A stretch of DNA of 64,000 nucleotides, taken from positions 11,054,501-11,118,500 of the forward strand of contig NW_027480432.1 of NCBI RefSeq assembly GCF_051401765.1. Direction: 5' to 3'. A program made the translations under genes and the position numbers. Positions 13,745-26,613 of this stretch are shown in pieces. Each line of letters starts with the position of its first letter. The first letter of the stretch is position 1. Source of the stretch: Calliopsis andreniformis (Eukaryota > Arthropoda > Insecta > Hymenoptera > Andrenidae). The notes under the pieces were generated by a model that saw nothing but the letters and a program-made list of their open reading frames with translations, did not search any database and was not told the DNA's origin.

Positions 13745-15654
13745 TAAACAAAAATATGAAAAATCATTTTTTAAACAATAAATTACAATCTGTTACTTAA
13801 AAACGTAATTCAATTCTAACCACTTAAATCTATTTAATCATAATTTTAGCTGCTACTTATTAATACAATACTTAATACTTTTTCACATCAATACATAAAT
13901 AAATTTAGAAATGAAATGTAATATCAATTATATATTACAAGTTATGCTTATATTAACGCCGATAAAGTAATCAACAAAAACACAACGTTATGTACTTGGT
14001 CTACTAAAGAAATTTGAGAGAAACTTGATAATAGATTGTTAACTTTTACCATGGAATTTTGCAAATTAGGAATGCTGAAATTTATGTAATACATTTTGTA
14101 CACTTGTTATTAAGAAAATTTAATTATTTTTACACTTTAATCCAGTGGACCAATTTAGGAAACTAAGAGTCCATTCTAGGAAACCAGTTGCTTTACGTGG
14201 ACGAATGTCGCAATTATAAAAACTATTTGTCTAACTTTTTTTGTATTATATTTTAGAGAAAATCAATCACTTTGCCTTGAAGTTGCATCTTAAATATTGA
14301 AAATATTTTATTACCAGCCTACAGTAAAAAATATTTTAGTGATCCAAATTCGACAACTTTGCCGTAAATATGGAAGAAAAAAGTTGATGTTTTGAAACTT
14401 TTATCTTACTTCGAAAACAGTTATCCCACCTTAAGTACACAATTTTTATTAATTATTTTTACTCATGATCGCGAAACGCAACTGCAAACAGAAACGACCT
14501 TGATTGGATCTTATTTCAGCGAGTTAATGGCGAATTGCGAATGAATATCCTTTGTACGATATACATGGTAAATTCTCTGAACTATTTTTGCGTGTATTTA
14601 TTTGCCTGGTATTAAGCTTACGATTATCACTAACTGTAACCTACCACCAAGTATAAATGAGATTTCGACCCTCGTATTACTCGATGGTAGATTTGCTTGC
14701 ACGATTTTGATTTTGATTTAGAGTCTCACAAGGGAAAATGTATACCGTACCATTTAAAGCGAAATCCACCTAACAATTACCATGTAAATGTTATTTGCGA
14801 AGGACCGTGTCTGGAAACAACTCAGCGGAATAATGAAACAATTATTGATAAGAAATCTGGATAATGGGGAAACCGTACCAACCTACTTTTTAGTCAAGGA
14901 TAAAATTTCATATAAAATGGTAGAAAGATTACGAGATGACTGATTTCACGAAGTTATGCCTTGAAGGAGAGTCGTTTAAGTCTTTTACTACGCTTGACAA
15001 GGAGCTTTTGGCCAAACATAACAATATGAAGTTATTTAAAAATATAAAATAAAATACTACCACATACCAAACCCATCTAATATTCCCATATGTTTTATAT
15101 TCATACGAAAGCATTTTACATTTCAAAAACAACATTTTTGAATAATTTTATATTGTAGAGTTTAGCCGAAAATTTTTGGGCAGGGATAATATGTTTATAT
15201 CATAATGAAAATTGTCATGTAGAATTAGATGAATCATCTGAAAAATTTGCATAAAAATAGTAGTTTCAAAGAATTCGTAGTTTTCGAAAAAAATATTTAC
15301 ATTGCATAAGCTTTATAGTCGTGAAGAGACAATTCAGTCTTAAATCAGATCTTGCTTATTTTGCTGGAAAAAATCTATACCTTACCTATACTTTAGCGAC
15401 CAGTAATCGTAACGAGAGATGACCAAAATTCTGATCGTAAAAGCGTGTTACAAGCGTGTTTAAAAACAGTTAAAAGGTTGACTGGAAAAGCTAACCGATC
15501 GAGTTTTAGTCAAGAGTCTGTGACCGTTTGGTGAGAGACCGATTCTGAGAGGTTTTGAGAGGTTACGAGAAAAGCAGTCACGGTCAGGACTTGAGCCCAG
15601 GACTTGAGACCCTTATGATCGACACAGCTGGGCTAGGCCGTTCACATTCGAGCT

Positions 15655-16080
15655 CCATATCCAAAAACAACGGAGAACCATGAAAGACAAGTGAAAGATG
15701 AAGTCGAAAAAATCAAGTTTCTTATTTGCTATCAGACTTTTCTGCAAATAACACCAATCAATTTCTTGTGTTCTCCCGATGAAAATGATACCAAACGGCA
15801 TGATTCCGCTTATTTATGATAAAAATATCTAAAACTTGGTTTTCAGAAAGGTTTGGAGTAGGTCAAGTAAGACCTTCCTCATTACAAATTAAGTTTTATG
15901 TATCTTTGTTATAAGTAATCGAAATCGTGTCGTGTTTGACACCATTTTTATTGGGAGTACACAAGCGATTGAATAGTGTTACCTTGTGTGAAAATCTAAT
16001 AGCAAATAAGAAATTTACCTTTCTACATTTCTTAATCCTATTCCTCTCCTTGTCTTTTGTAGGCGTAGAATTTGAGTTCG
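15655..16080. repeat. diverged inverted repeat with about 150 bp arms
   Basis: The left arm (about 15655-15801, minus) and the right arm (about 15927-16080, plus) encode related peptides when read outward. Both contain the core LIANKK followed by a phenylalanine-rich stretch. The arms are therefore diverged inverted copies around a centre of about 125 bp. It is probably an old foldback or internally deleted transposon. No function is assigned. Confidence 0.5.
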
Positions 16081-18092
16081 AAGATTCTCATTATTTACTC
16101 CACGCCATAAAAAGAATGAAGTGGCGAGGACATGTATATGTCATAATGCAATGATGAAAACGTAAGAATATACATATTATTTCAAAACTACTCGTTGCAC
16201 GACTTTAATTTCGCATAAAATGTAACAGGTTATTTTTATCTTGTTACAACGCAAAAATCCAAATTCTATCATATCTGTATTTAATATTTCGACTTATAGA
16301 AAAGATCGATCAACAATCATTTGGAAAAAATAACGAAAATATGCTATTTTTAACGTATCGTTTAAACAAATAGATGTTTTTAAAAAACTGTTTACATAGT
16401 TACATTTGTCGTTCAAAAATATGCAATTGTCAAGTTTCGTAAAAATTGGAGATTCACACCTCGGTGTATTCCTTTACAATATATAATAACAATAATGATA
16501 TTATGAACATTTGTTTGAGAATACATAATTATTAGATAATGAAATGAACAAATAATTTTTTTATGTAGTGAGAACTGATGAAAATTATGATTTTGGTATA
16601 AAAATATAATTTACATATCTACCTTTAACTTTAACTTAGCCAACTCTCCTTTCAAACATTCCATTATGTACCTATTACATTTAATAAAATATAAGTTATT
16701 CATTTATAATTGTAGATTAAAAAAATTATCTGTAATTACTGATTTATTTCAATACTGATTAATCGGTGAATGGTTACTGTTACCATGATTACTTCAATAA
16801 TAATCGATCACAGAGGTAATCGTAACATAATTAGATACAGCTGGAGTCTGGTCGTGAATTCAGGTTGAATGAATTTCTACTTTTAAAGAATGAGACCAAA
16901 GAATTAAATCAACTCAATGCTGGTTGAAAGGAAACTCATAATCTCCTAACCGTTTCTTCCTATCATGAAAGACGATCTAGAGTCTAGACTGGAGATCTGC
17001 CCAGATTTCTGGCCGAATTATCACGAATTCCAGTCAAGACGAAGCTCCTGACCAGTTATAACCTCTCATGAATTCCGATTGACTAAAAATTCTAGAAGTT
17101 TCTTCGGGTCAGAACATACGGTTGAAGCGAAACCTGTAATCGCTCAAACCTCTCAACAACCCCGAGAGTGACCCGTCGTGTCATTTTGGTGGGCTCTCTG
17201 ACCTGATCGTAACTGTAACTGTAATTTTTCGGTTTCTATTCCCTGCTTTTAGTGCGATTTATTGTTTGATATCATTGCGTTAATTAATCTATTTGAAATA
17301 ATCTGTTGGATATAAGTATTCAATGATTACTATGAACTGATAATTATTATTCTACAAAGTACATGCAATAAATACTTAAAATACATAATATGAATGTTTT
17401 CAATTAACAGCTGAAATTGTTGAGCGACACAGAAACGTTACAAGTGTTTCGTAAACGTTCAACCCTCCGATGCTTACTATATTTAGTTGCTTTAGATAGA
17501 GCCAGTACTTTTACTTATAGGTAGACTACGCATATTTATGCAAATTCCTATTTTCATAGATAAAATTAGAGAAATGGAACGTCATTACAGACTTTCTTCA
17601 GCCTTCAAATGCTTTAAAGTATATTTACCCTTCTGGGTAAATTTTTTTTCCTGATTTATTGAAATTTTGATCCTGATTTATTGAAATTTAATCAGGATCC
17701 GCAGTCTACCTATAGACTTAAAATAGTTCATTCATCTCTTATCATTATGCACCTTATTACTACGGTTGTATTTCGTACTTATACATCTTCTTACCGTCCA
17801 ATTAAAAAAAAAACTATCAGACTAACCCAACAAAACATCTAAACTTCAATTCAACTCACAATAGTTTGTATTATTAAAAAATTAACAGGTTTAATTTTTT
17901 GCCGTTTATGATTTCGTGTCGAGCGCAATATAAGTACTTAATATGGAACTTGCGGAACAACGTTTACCTAAAACCGAGGAGGTAATTCATATGACTCATG
18001 ATAGAAAACTTACTACCAAACGATTAAAAAGTAACGTGGCAAAGTAAGATGAAGTTTTCAGTAAGAAACGTTGGACTTTTACAGAAGCCTAT

Positions 18093-18233
18093 GTAGAAGA
18101 AATTGTGTTTGTGCGATCAAGTGACATTCTGAGGACTAAATTAGAAAGTAAGTTTATAGGACCATCTAAGATTACACAAATATTAACCAATGATTGTTTT
18201 GAAGTAATTAGTAGAAAGGCAAAGTCCAAGTAG
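18093..18233 (+). pseudogene. LTR-retrotransposon integrase C-terminal remnant
   Basis: The frame reads a V-x-x-I-V-F-V-R start, then KFIGPSKITQILTNDCFEV. This matches the chromodomain-like/GPxxV tail of Ty3/gypsy pol (DLVLVR ... KYxGPFxVxxVLxNDxYxV). It ends at a TAG and has no upstream integrase core in frame, so it is an isolated decayed fragment. Confidence 0.6.
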
Positions 18234-18413
18234 CGACGAAGAATCATTTGAATCCCAGAAAGGGTGAATCTGTCCATGAAGAAACTTGGATTCACGCAAT
18301 GAATTATATTAGCAAGTAAAATCTTAGTATATTGAAGTTGATGTTAGTAAGAATAAATGGTGGTCTAATTTTTTAACCATTTCGGTAAAGCTGCGTTTAT
18401 ATTAAGTTACATT

Positions 18414-18729
18414 TACATTAGGCAACTTTTGGTCGAGTAACCGAGTTAATTAACCCAAAGTCGATCAACATTGTCATTTCAACTTGGTTGAAATTGTGTT
18501 TGCACGGATAACTTTGATTGACTTCAAGTCGATCAACTTGGTTGCCCAAGTAAACATAGCTTTAAGCAACTTTTGGTCGGCTGATCAAACCATTCAACCA
18601 AAAATAAAAGAGTCAGTTACTTCCAATTAAACGGTCAGAAATCACTTCAACTTGGTTGAAACGGTTGGCAACTGGTCGACTTCGGGTTGATCAGCTCAGT
18701 TGCCCGACTAAAAGTTGCTTAATGTAGCC
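18414..18729. repeat. inverted-repeat element with ggcaacttttggtcg ends
   Basis: The left end cattaggcaacttttggtcg is mirrored at the right end (reverse complement cattaagcaacttttagtcg), and arms of about 50 bp continue into ccaaagtcgatcaac. A further internal copy of the end motif occurs near 18568, which suggests nested or rearranged copies of one MITE family. Confidence 0.6.
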
Positions 18730-19760
18730 AGTGTAAGTCTAAGTCTATGAGTCCCAATGCAGAGGAACAACTTTTTGACACGCAATCGCATGTCTTTCCT
18801 TGTTTTCCCCATTAAAAATGAAAACAGACGTACAATCCCATATATAATAGCCTAATGGCAACACAATGATGACATTGCGAGGTTAGAATAAGTTTTATGA
18901 AATATCTGGTGGTAATGGCGACACATGTGCTGATTTGATACATAAAGGTTACGACATTATGACGACAAGATAATTAAAAGTTTGATGGTAGCGGCAGTAG
19001 AACACAGTCATGTGTATTAACCTACAAATGCTAAAATGTTGGAGGTATTTGGTGAACAAGTTAGTTTAAACGTTTGATACTTGTTAATAATAAAATCTTA
19101 AGTTGTCATAAAATGTTAAGAATATCAAATCACGGGCATCGCAAAGTGTCGTGTATTAAATAAATAAAATATATTTAATTATTATATGCTGTTAGTCTAA
19201 ATATCATGTAATTACATAATGACATATAATTGGCTCATTTGCATACCAGTTATGAATATTGTTTGAAGCAATGCTTCCCGAGAGTGTGAAACAATTCAGA
19301 TTAGATATATTGCCGCTAATATATTTTTGTATAAAATTAAAAGCGAATAGCCCAACATTACTTTACTCTTAATGAGTTTATAATACTAGGACCTGATGAT
19401 GGTTAATTACTCAAAGGTATTTAGCCATATAATACTAGCTGAAAGATAATTTACAGGCATGGGAATGTTTAGAGATAGCAAATAACCTAACGTTGTAGTA
19501 TGTAAAAAGATAAGGATATTGTTACCGAAACGATCTAGCCATGAAATTAGGAAAACTATGTCTTGGGAACTATGCAGCACTTCCCTCCTCCATATGTTCA
19601 AATTCTAAAGAAAAACTAATATACGTATATGTCTATGAATATTTCATAAGACATTTAACATAGAAAATTATTAATTAATTACGTAACTTTAATATTTTCA
19701 TAGACGTTCTTATCAGAAAGTCCTATCATTAAAAGTAGTAGAAGTGCAACATTTTTATTA

Positions 19761-19952
19761 TATAGGGTGTCCCATTTGAAGTTTTGCAGGAAATCTCGGT
19801 AATCTCTTAAAATCTCAAAAGTACGTTCACCTAGGACAAAATAACCATCATAAATCGCCACTCTAGGAATTTCCTCAAAACACACTAAGTTTTATTTGAA
19901 AAATTTCTTAAAACGAGGTACAGCGTGGGAAATAATGGAATACCCTGTATAG
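19761..19952. repeat. MITE with TATAGGGTGTCCCAT-type ends
   Basis: The left end tatagggtgtcccatttg and the right end ggaataccctgtatag form short terminal inverted repeats next to TA dinucleotides, as in mariner-type MITEs. The interior is about 190 bp and does not code. Confidence 0.6.
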
Positions 19953-20075
19953 ATGGCGCAAGTTTCTATATCCCCTATGTGATATGTAACTGGAACTTAA
20001 GTTAAAAACTCACGATATACAAGAACGTGACAAAAGTGATATAGAAATGAGATACATAATAATAATATAAGAATG

Positions 20076-20566
20076 TATAGGGTGTTCGATGACAGATGTC
20101 TTTTAAGGGTCGATTGTAAACAGTAAAATAAAAGGAAAATCAAGAAATTACGAAAATGCCTTTAAGGCTTCATGTCAGAGTTATTAATTAGCGAGAATAC
20201 GCCTAAAATTCACGTGAAATATGTCTGACTTCGGACTTATTCTAGTAATTTAGGTTTGTCTGGCTTGGAACTTATTCTACTGGCTTCGCTCTGTCTGATT
20301 TGGAAGTTACTCTACTGACTTTGCTGTGTCTACCTTGAGCCTTATTCTACTGATTTCTTTGTGTCTGATCTAGTTACTGTAAGCTGTCCGCAGAATAAGT
20401 CCTAAGTCGAACACATTTCACGCCAATTATTAGTCGTTTTCTCAACATTTAATAACTCTGAAATAAAGCTTCAAACGCAATTTTCTCATTCTTGATTTTT
20501 ATCATATTCTGGCATCTAAAATCACCTCTCAAATTTTCTGACACCTGTTATCAAGCATCCTGTATA
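20076..20566. repeat. MITE, about 490 bp, related to sequences upstream of both giant genes
   Basis: The ends atagggtgttcgatgacaga and ctgttatcaagcatcctgta are inverted relatives. The interior carries arms of the type gaataagtcctaagtcgaac / ctgacttcggacttattcta. Related stretches (aataagtcc, ctcaataactaataactctg) recur at 45.25-45.56 kb and 59.09-59.37 kb, next to the two giant toxin-like genes. Confidence 0.6.
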
Positions 20567-23374
20567 ATACTTGTAAAGTTTCACAAAAAAAAAAAACAGA
20601 AATTTGACAATAAAGAAGAGTTGTAATGTAAAATAATAAATACAAAAGTATATACATTGTGCAACATTATATCCTACAAACCCAAAGAATAAAAAAGGCA
20701 TACGAAATAAAATGAAATATTTTTGCGTTACAGTCGCAGAATTTGAACGACTGTAAGAATGTAGAAAACACAATTGAAAAATTTATTATGATAATAAAAA
20801 ACATTATTATATCTAATCAGTGACAAAGAAAGGAGCAAGATAAGTAGGAGATAAGGGGGACCGAAAAAGCCAAATGTATGTACGTGTGTACACAATACAC
20901 GGATGCGTACACTTGCATCGGAAGGAGGGTGGAAAACAAGATGAAAAAGGACAGATCGAATCGACGATGGTCATGCGCACACGTAGTACCTAGACCCGAT
21001 CCATAATTTCGTTGGTGGACCCCCTTACGCATTACCAAAGGGCTTTATATTGTGTACCGAGTGTACGCGCCCTTTTTTCTCCTTCGTTTTGTGGCAGTCT
21101 GCGCCATAGCAGGCGAGGACTGCGAAAATCGACAACTATCAAAGAAAGATATCTCGCTGGACATAGATCGGTATTCAAATGACACTTAAATACGTGCCGC
21201 CCCCTTGCCGCATGAAAAATCGTAAATATGTTCGAGTCAGTATAATAGCATTTAAACAAGCACGTACGTATTTAATAAATGAATATATTTTTTACGAGTG
21301 GAGAGAGATGATATCGATGATTTTGAAAATAGTTGAATTGTTAAAAATAAGGTATTTATATATCTAGTAAATTGATATAAATACACAGTCCATCTACACA
21401 CTGCAAATACTAGCATGTTATCATGTATAATTAAATAATTACTGTTTACCTTTACAACCGTTTGGAGAATCTAATTCTGAAAGCATAGATCGTAATAAAA
21501 TAACAGGATGCTCCAAATAAGATGACACAAGACAGACGTACACATTATTATTTACTATGCCTAAAATAAGAATATAAATAAAAATAAAAATCTTCTTTAA
21601 TGATTTTTTGATACCTACTTGCTATCATCTTTTTACTTAACTTGATTAGCCTATTGAAGTAAATATATACAGAATTTCTTCTGTTTTGTTATTATTATGC
21701 ATTCTACTTTGAGTAGCAAGGTAATTTATTTTTTTAGTAGGTACTTATTATGTTATGTTTTTTTAATATATAATTGTTAGCAGGCATAACTGTCTATATA
21801 TTTTAACTATATTAAGTATAGTTACTAATTCATTAATCTATTCGTAAAGCATATGTTTCGTTATTAAATTGATTAATCATCAAACTAATTTTAATTTCTC
21901 TGTAGTCTCCGATACTATTATAACTCAAAGCATAACTGACTTATCACCCTTTATTTAATTCTAATTTCTCTCAGCCTTGCAAACTGATAATATTCGTGCA
22001 ATCCATTTGGTTCTTACTTTGGCTTAAATGTAAAACTTCAGAAAACTGTACGCGAATTCTTTCTGTTTGATATAAGTATTCTATTAGTAGAATATATTAT
22101 AAAGTATTCTATTATTGGTATATATATATATGTATAAATAAGTACTTCGGGAATAAAAATAGAAGAGGAACAAGTTTCACTACATTTGCAAGCACAAATT
22201 TCTTACATTTTCAACAATTCTTACATAGTGACGATATGATAATTTCTATTATGTCATAAATAAAAAGATATTGTTAGGACGAGTTCAACGTTAGGACAAG
22301 TTTAAACGAGTTTTAATTATGAATATTCAACAAAAATTAGCATTTGTCAAGTGCTGATCGTAAACACATTTCGTATAAAACTGCATATCGTTATTCTTAA
22401 CTGTTTCCTTGGAATTTCGCATTTTCGTTTATAACTTTTTAGTAAAGCATTAAACAACCAATATTTATATAATATTTTTTTTATGTAGATACATTGAAAT
22501 TCTATGATACAATGAACTGCCAAAGTTTGCCACATTAAACTTGCGACACCCTGAATTTGTTTATATGTACAATACATTGAAGAAAGAGTCAAATTCGTTG
22601 CACCTCTTTAAGCATACAGAAAGGACAGACAAATATAATTTTATTTAATTGCATTACAAAATATATGTCATCGCAAAGTGTCTCGTCTAACTGAAAATGA
22701 ACCAGGTTGATTAAACTGATAAGCCGTGAGGTAACTACTAGATGCGGATTTTTATGCATTTTTGGAAATTTTCAATGTATAAAAAGTTGCAAAATGCATA
22801 TAACGTTGACAAATTTGGAAAATATGAAAAGTAGAGTGCAAATTACAGTATCTGAAAGACGAAGTAAATTTTTATTTAGGTTTCATTTTTTAAACAGTAT
22901 TTATGAAAATATGGAATTGCATAAAGATCTACAATAATTACAATCATATGTCTCATCATAACAAGAATAATTTTTGAACATTTTGCCTTTTCCTTTTAGC
23001 ACAAAATAACAGTAAAATATTAGCAGTAGATACTGCTTTTTTCCATGATTGGGTAGTAATAGTATGAATATGCATTAAGTGCTATCCATTAGAATTTTGG
23101 CAATACTTGTGGTGTTAAAAGACAGAGATGGTTCTCTCAATACCGTCAGCAAGCCAACGATAGTGTACGAATAGGTTGGAAAGCTTAACGACCTACGTCC
23201 TACGTACTTGCTGCCACGTGGGAGGCAGACACTTCGATACTTTAATGCAGAAAATCAATTCTTCGTCTGACTTACATAAGGATAACTCAAAAGCTTGATA
23301 AAATATTTTTCAATTACAGTATCTTTTATGATTCTTTACATGTACTACGTAATCATATCGTGTAAAATATCTAT

Positions 23375-23505
23375 AGGGTGTCTGTGGAATATTTCAAAAG
23401 ACTATGGTTCGTACCAAACAATTTTTGTAATAGCATTTTTCCTTATATCTTTAATCTTTTCTGAAATATTTCACTAAGTTCAGATAAAACAGACACTCTG
23501 TGTAA
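23375..23505. repeat. short MITE with agggtgtctgt ends
   Basis: Left agggtgtctgtggaatattt pairs with right tgaaatatttcac ... acagacactctgtg. The total is about 130 bp beside TA dinucleotides. It does not code. Confidence 0.55.
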
Positions 23506-26409
23506 TTGAAGTTAATGTTCAGGTAATATACAATAAAATAACATTTTTGCAGCACTCATACAATTTATGATAAAACGCTTATCGAGAATATAAAATGACA
23601 GAAGATGCAAGCAAAGTAAACATGTAGTTGTCAAAATGAAAGTGATATAGAGGTATAATTCATAAATATAGATTATTATTTGTATTACACCATATGACAC
23701 TAGATAATAACCAAATGTTTATAACTAGAGAAAATAGACTAATAATAAAGTTCTGTAGTTTTCTATTTCTACAGTCTTATGTTTGTAGAATTTATTCATT
23801 TGTCAATTTGAATACATGTATATCGTTTTTACTTAACGTGTTCATTGAATTTAATAACAAATGATAATGTTTTCAATTACTACGTTTATAATATAATTTA
23901 TGAATATTTTAAGACACGAATTTCATAATAATGATGTGAGTACAATAGAATCAATTCGATGACACAAACCTTGATAACGAGGCGGTTCATATGAGATATG
24001 AACAATCATTGTAAAAAGTATACATTCTAAAGATAAAATTATTGAGTAGATTATCAAGTGCCGTTAAAAACTGGTATTTTTAATTCAACTTGAATTTAAT
24101 TCGATATTACAGAATTTGGCTTACTTTACAACGAAAAGTTTGCATAGGAAAAATAGTTTTGCGATTTAATATATTGAAGTTACAAATATTGAAGCATAAA
24201 TGTAAAGAAAAAGTTTGATCTCTTAAAATTTATTTAGAAAATACATCGACTGTCACAGATTTTTTAATTATCTTTTTTTTATAATTGGTTGTTTAAATAC
24301 AAATTCGATTACTCCTTTAATACCTTTCTTTCCTTTTTCTCTACTATGTAAATGTTTTATTTAACTACTTTTACTGTTAATATTTAATTTCAAGTTTTTG
24401 TAATTTTAGAAATATAATTGAATTAATGAAAACAGCTTCTTGTATTATTTGTTACAGTTTTGATAATAAAGCATTTAAAATTAAAAACTTTTTTAATACT
24501 ATCTTCAGCGCACCATCTGTCCTCTTGTATACGTAAGCACATGCACACATGTGTACAATAAACGTATTGAAACTATTCACACTCAATAGCTTACCAAAAT
24601 AACAACGCAAGAAGATTCAGACCATGAGTACATACTTTTATCCTTTCATGAATAAAGTAAATAAAATAATTAAAGAGTCATTCTATTTTATTTATAAATT
24701 TTCAAAAACTTTCTTCCAAAAAATAACATTACAGTTTGTAAATAAAACCACGTAAAAAAAATTTGTTTTCAAAACCCTGTAAATTTCCCTTAATTTTATT
24801 TTTTTTTTAATATATTATTTAAGTTTAATTTAACTTTTCTATTATATAATCAGAAATAGAAATTAGAGTTCAACATCTGCTACGTTCCCATTTCCCGAAT
24901 ACATTCGTACTTCAATTATTAATGATAATGGATGAGGGAAAAGAAAGTTTCGAACAATTTCCAAATTTAATTACACTAAGTAATGAGAACTGCAATATCC
25001 ATCATATCTGCATATTATACGTGTATTTAAATAGTCCTCGTTTAAACAAGCTATCCTAGCATTATAAATGTAAATAATAGAATACCAAAGTGAATCGGAA
25101 GAATTCCGATGGAAAGCTTAGAAAGTGACATTTTTTCAAATCTCGATCGAGGCCATTTATTTATGTAACTAAGATACCCAAAAATGCGCAAGATCTTGTA
25201 CGACTGTTAGAGTGCTCTAGAACGTTGAAGATCAAGAAAGCAGAGTTGGTTTAAACCGTGTGCGCCGTCACAGCGTCGACTCTATTAATACCCGCGCCTC
25301 ATCACCGCACTTTAAAAACACGCGCATCGATATAGAGATGTCTGTGCGAGTAGGCAATTCCTTTGTCAAAAATGTTTTTAAATTCGAAGAATACAGAAAT
25401 GCAGACAAAAATTGATCGATTAAGTGCTTGGTTCTATTCTCAAATTTATTGTTATAAAAATGAGCAAGTTTAACTATATACAGGAAAGAATGAAAAAAAA
25501 CCTTAATAAAAATTGTCTGAAAATAATTTATTCTAACAAAATGAAGACATGCTGACTGCACACGTCATCGTACACGAAACAATGGCAAACACTGAAAGAG
25601 AACTGGTTTAGCTTCAATTAGATCGATAGAACGTCATAACTTAAAGGTATAATAAAGCTGTTCTTACTCAAAGCTCTCTTATCTCAGTATCTAATGCTAT
25701 GAAACAAGAAGTGTAAAGTGTTCTAAAGAAGAACGATAGAAGCTACTGTTCCAATATAAATGTTGCAAAAGTGCATTCACGTTATTCAATTATGCGGCAA
25801 ATTACAAACATTGACTTCGCGAAGCTATTAATAACAAGTTAATAGTATCATCCCGCTGCTCCAGTGTATGAACAGTGAGTTACATATCATAAACAGAAGG
25901 ACGAGGCATAGACTTGCAGTTCCAACGAACTAGCCTACAGATGTCGTACGAAGACCTAAATCCGACCGGAGTCAGCGCAAGCACCAAATTGCAGCAAGAT
26001 CATTTCTTTTAGTAAACAATATTTCCGTAAAACTGGATATTAATGAATTAAAATTGTCTGAATATTCATACGTCAAAGCCTAGCCATGTCTTGAAGGAAT
26101 GGTGTACTTCTGTCGATGAACACATGCCCATGAAACTAGATCTCAACACTGTGAATACACCCTTCGTAAAAATGACTTACCTTTAATTATCCAATGATGA
26201 GTGCTCAAAGTAATCTTCTATGTCAATCGAAATTATCCAATATTAGTAGCTCAACGTACACCGTGTCGATTCCTGCCTTGTATATTTCACACTGTCACTG
26301 AACACTGTCCGTACCCCCAAGTAAAAAATTGTTGAGAAAACGTGCACTGATAAGGAAAGTGAAGATGAACGCACAGCAAGTAGACAATCAACCAAACAAA
26401 CGGGTTTAC

Positions 26410-26613
26410 TCTGCGAGGGGCACGGTATATGCTGGGGCTCCCTCGTCTGAGTCGCGACTGATATCATTTCCAGTGGGGGACTGTGGGGTCGGGAGCCAGA
26501 ACCCCACCAGGGGGTCTTCGTGCAACCCCCACGCGATGTCATAGTAGTCGTGTTCGCCGTCGTGGTGTGGCTCGTTTCGCCGTGGCTCCACCGTTGCTGG
26601 CCTCTCAAAACCC
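26410..26613 (-). CDS. possible unplaced internal coding exon
   Basis: A 204-nt GC-rich block has an acceptor-like start (tttcctgtatgtgcgaaag|G) and a donor-like end (GCAGA|GTAAAC). Both ends are in phase 2, so the exon would be symmetric. The open frame reads an acidic, aromatic-rich peptide (for example EHDYYDIAWGLHEDPLVGFW), which looks more like real protein than the surrounding sequence. I do not recognise the family and found no matching neighbouring exon. A non-coding origin in a GC-rich promoter or UTR region is possible. Confidence 0.3.

Larger units (their letters stand above)
13745..26409. other. long intergenic stretch, no supported gene
   Basis: This is very AT-rich DNA between the BTB zinc-finger gene and the next supported exon. 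Short frames of 60-97 codons show no recognisable domains. A frame at about 21040-21250 (minus) ends in a lysine/arginine-rich stretch and could be a terminal exon, but I see no convincing acceptor. The repeats at 15.6-16.1, 18.1-18.7, 19.8, 20.1-20.6 and 23.4 kb are listed separately. Confidence 0.5.

Noticed and set aside
22116..22138. tatatata run as a possible regulatory element
   Set aside because: Simple dinucleotide repeat in AT-rich DNA, no further evidence.
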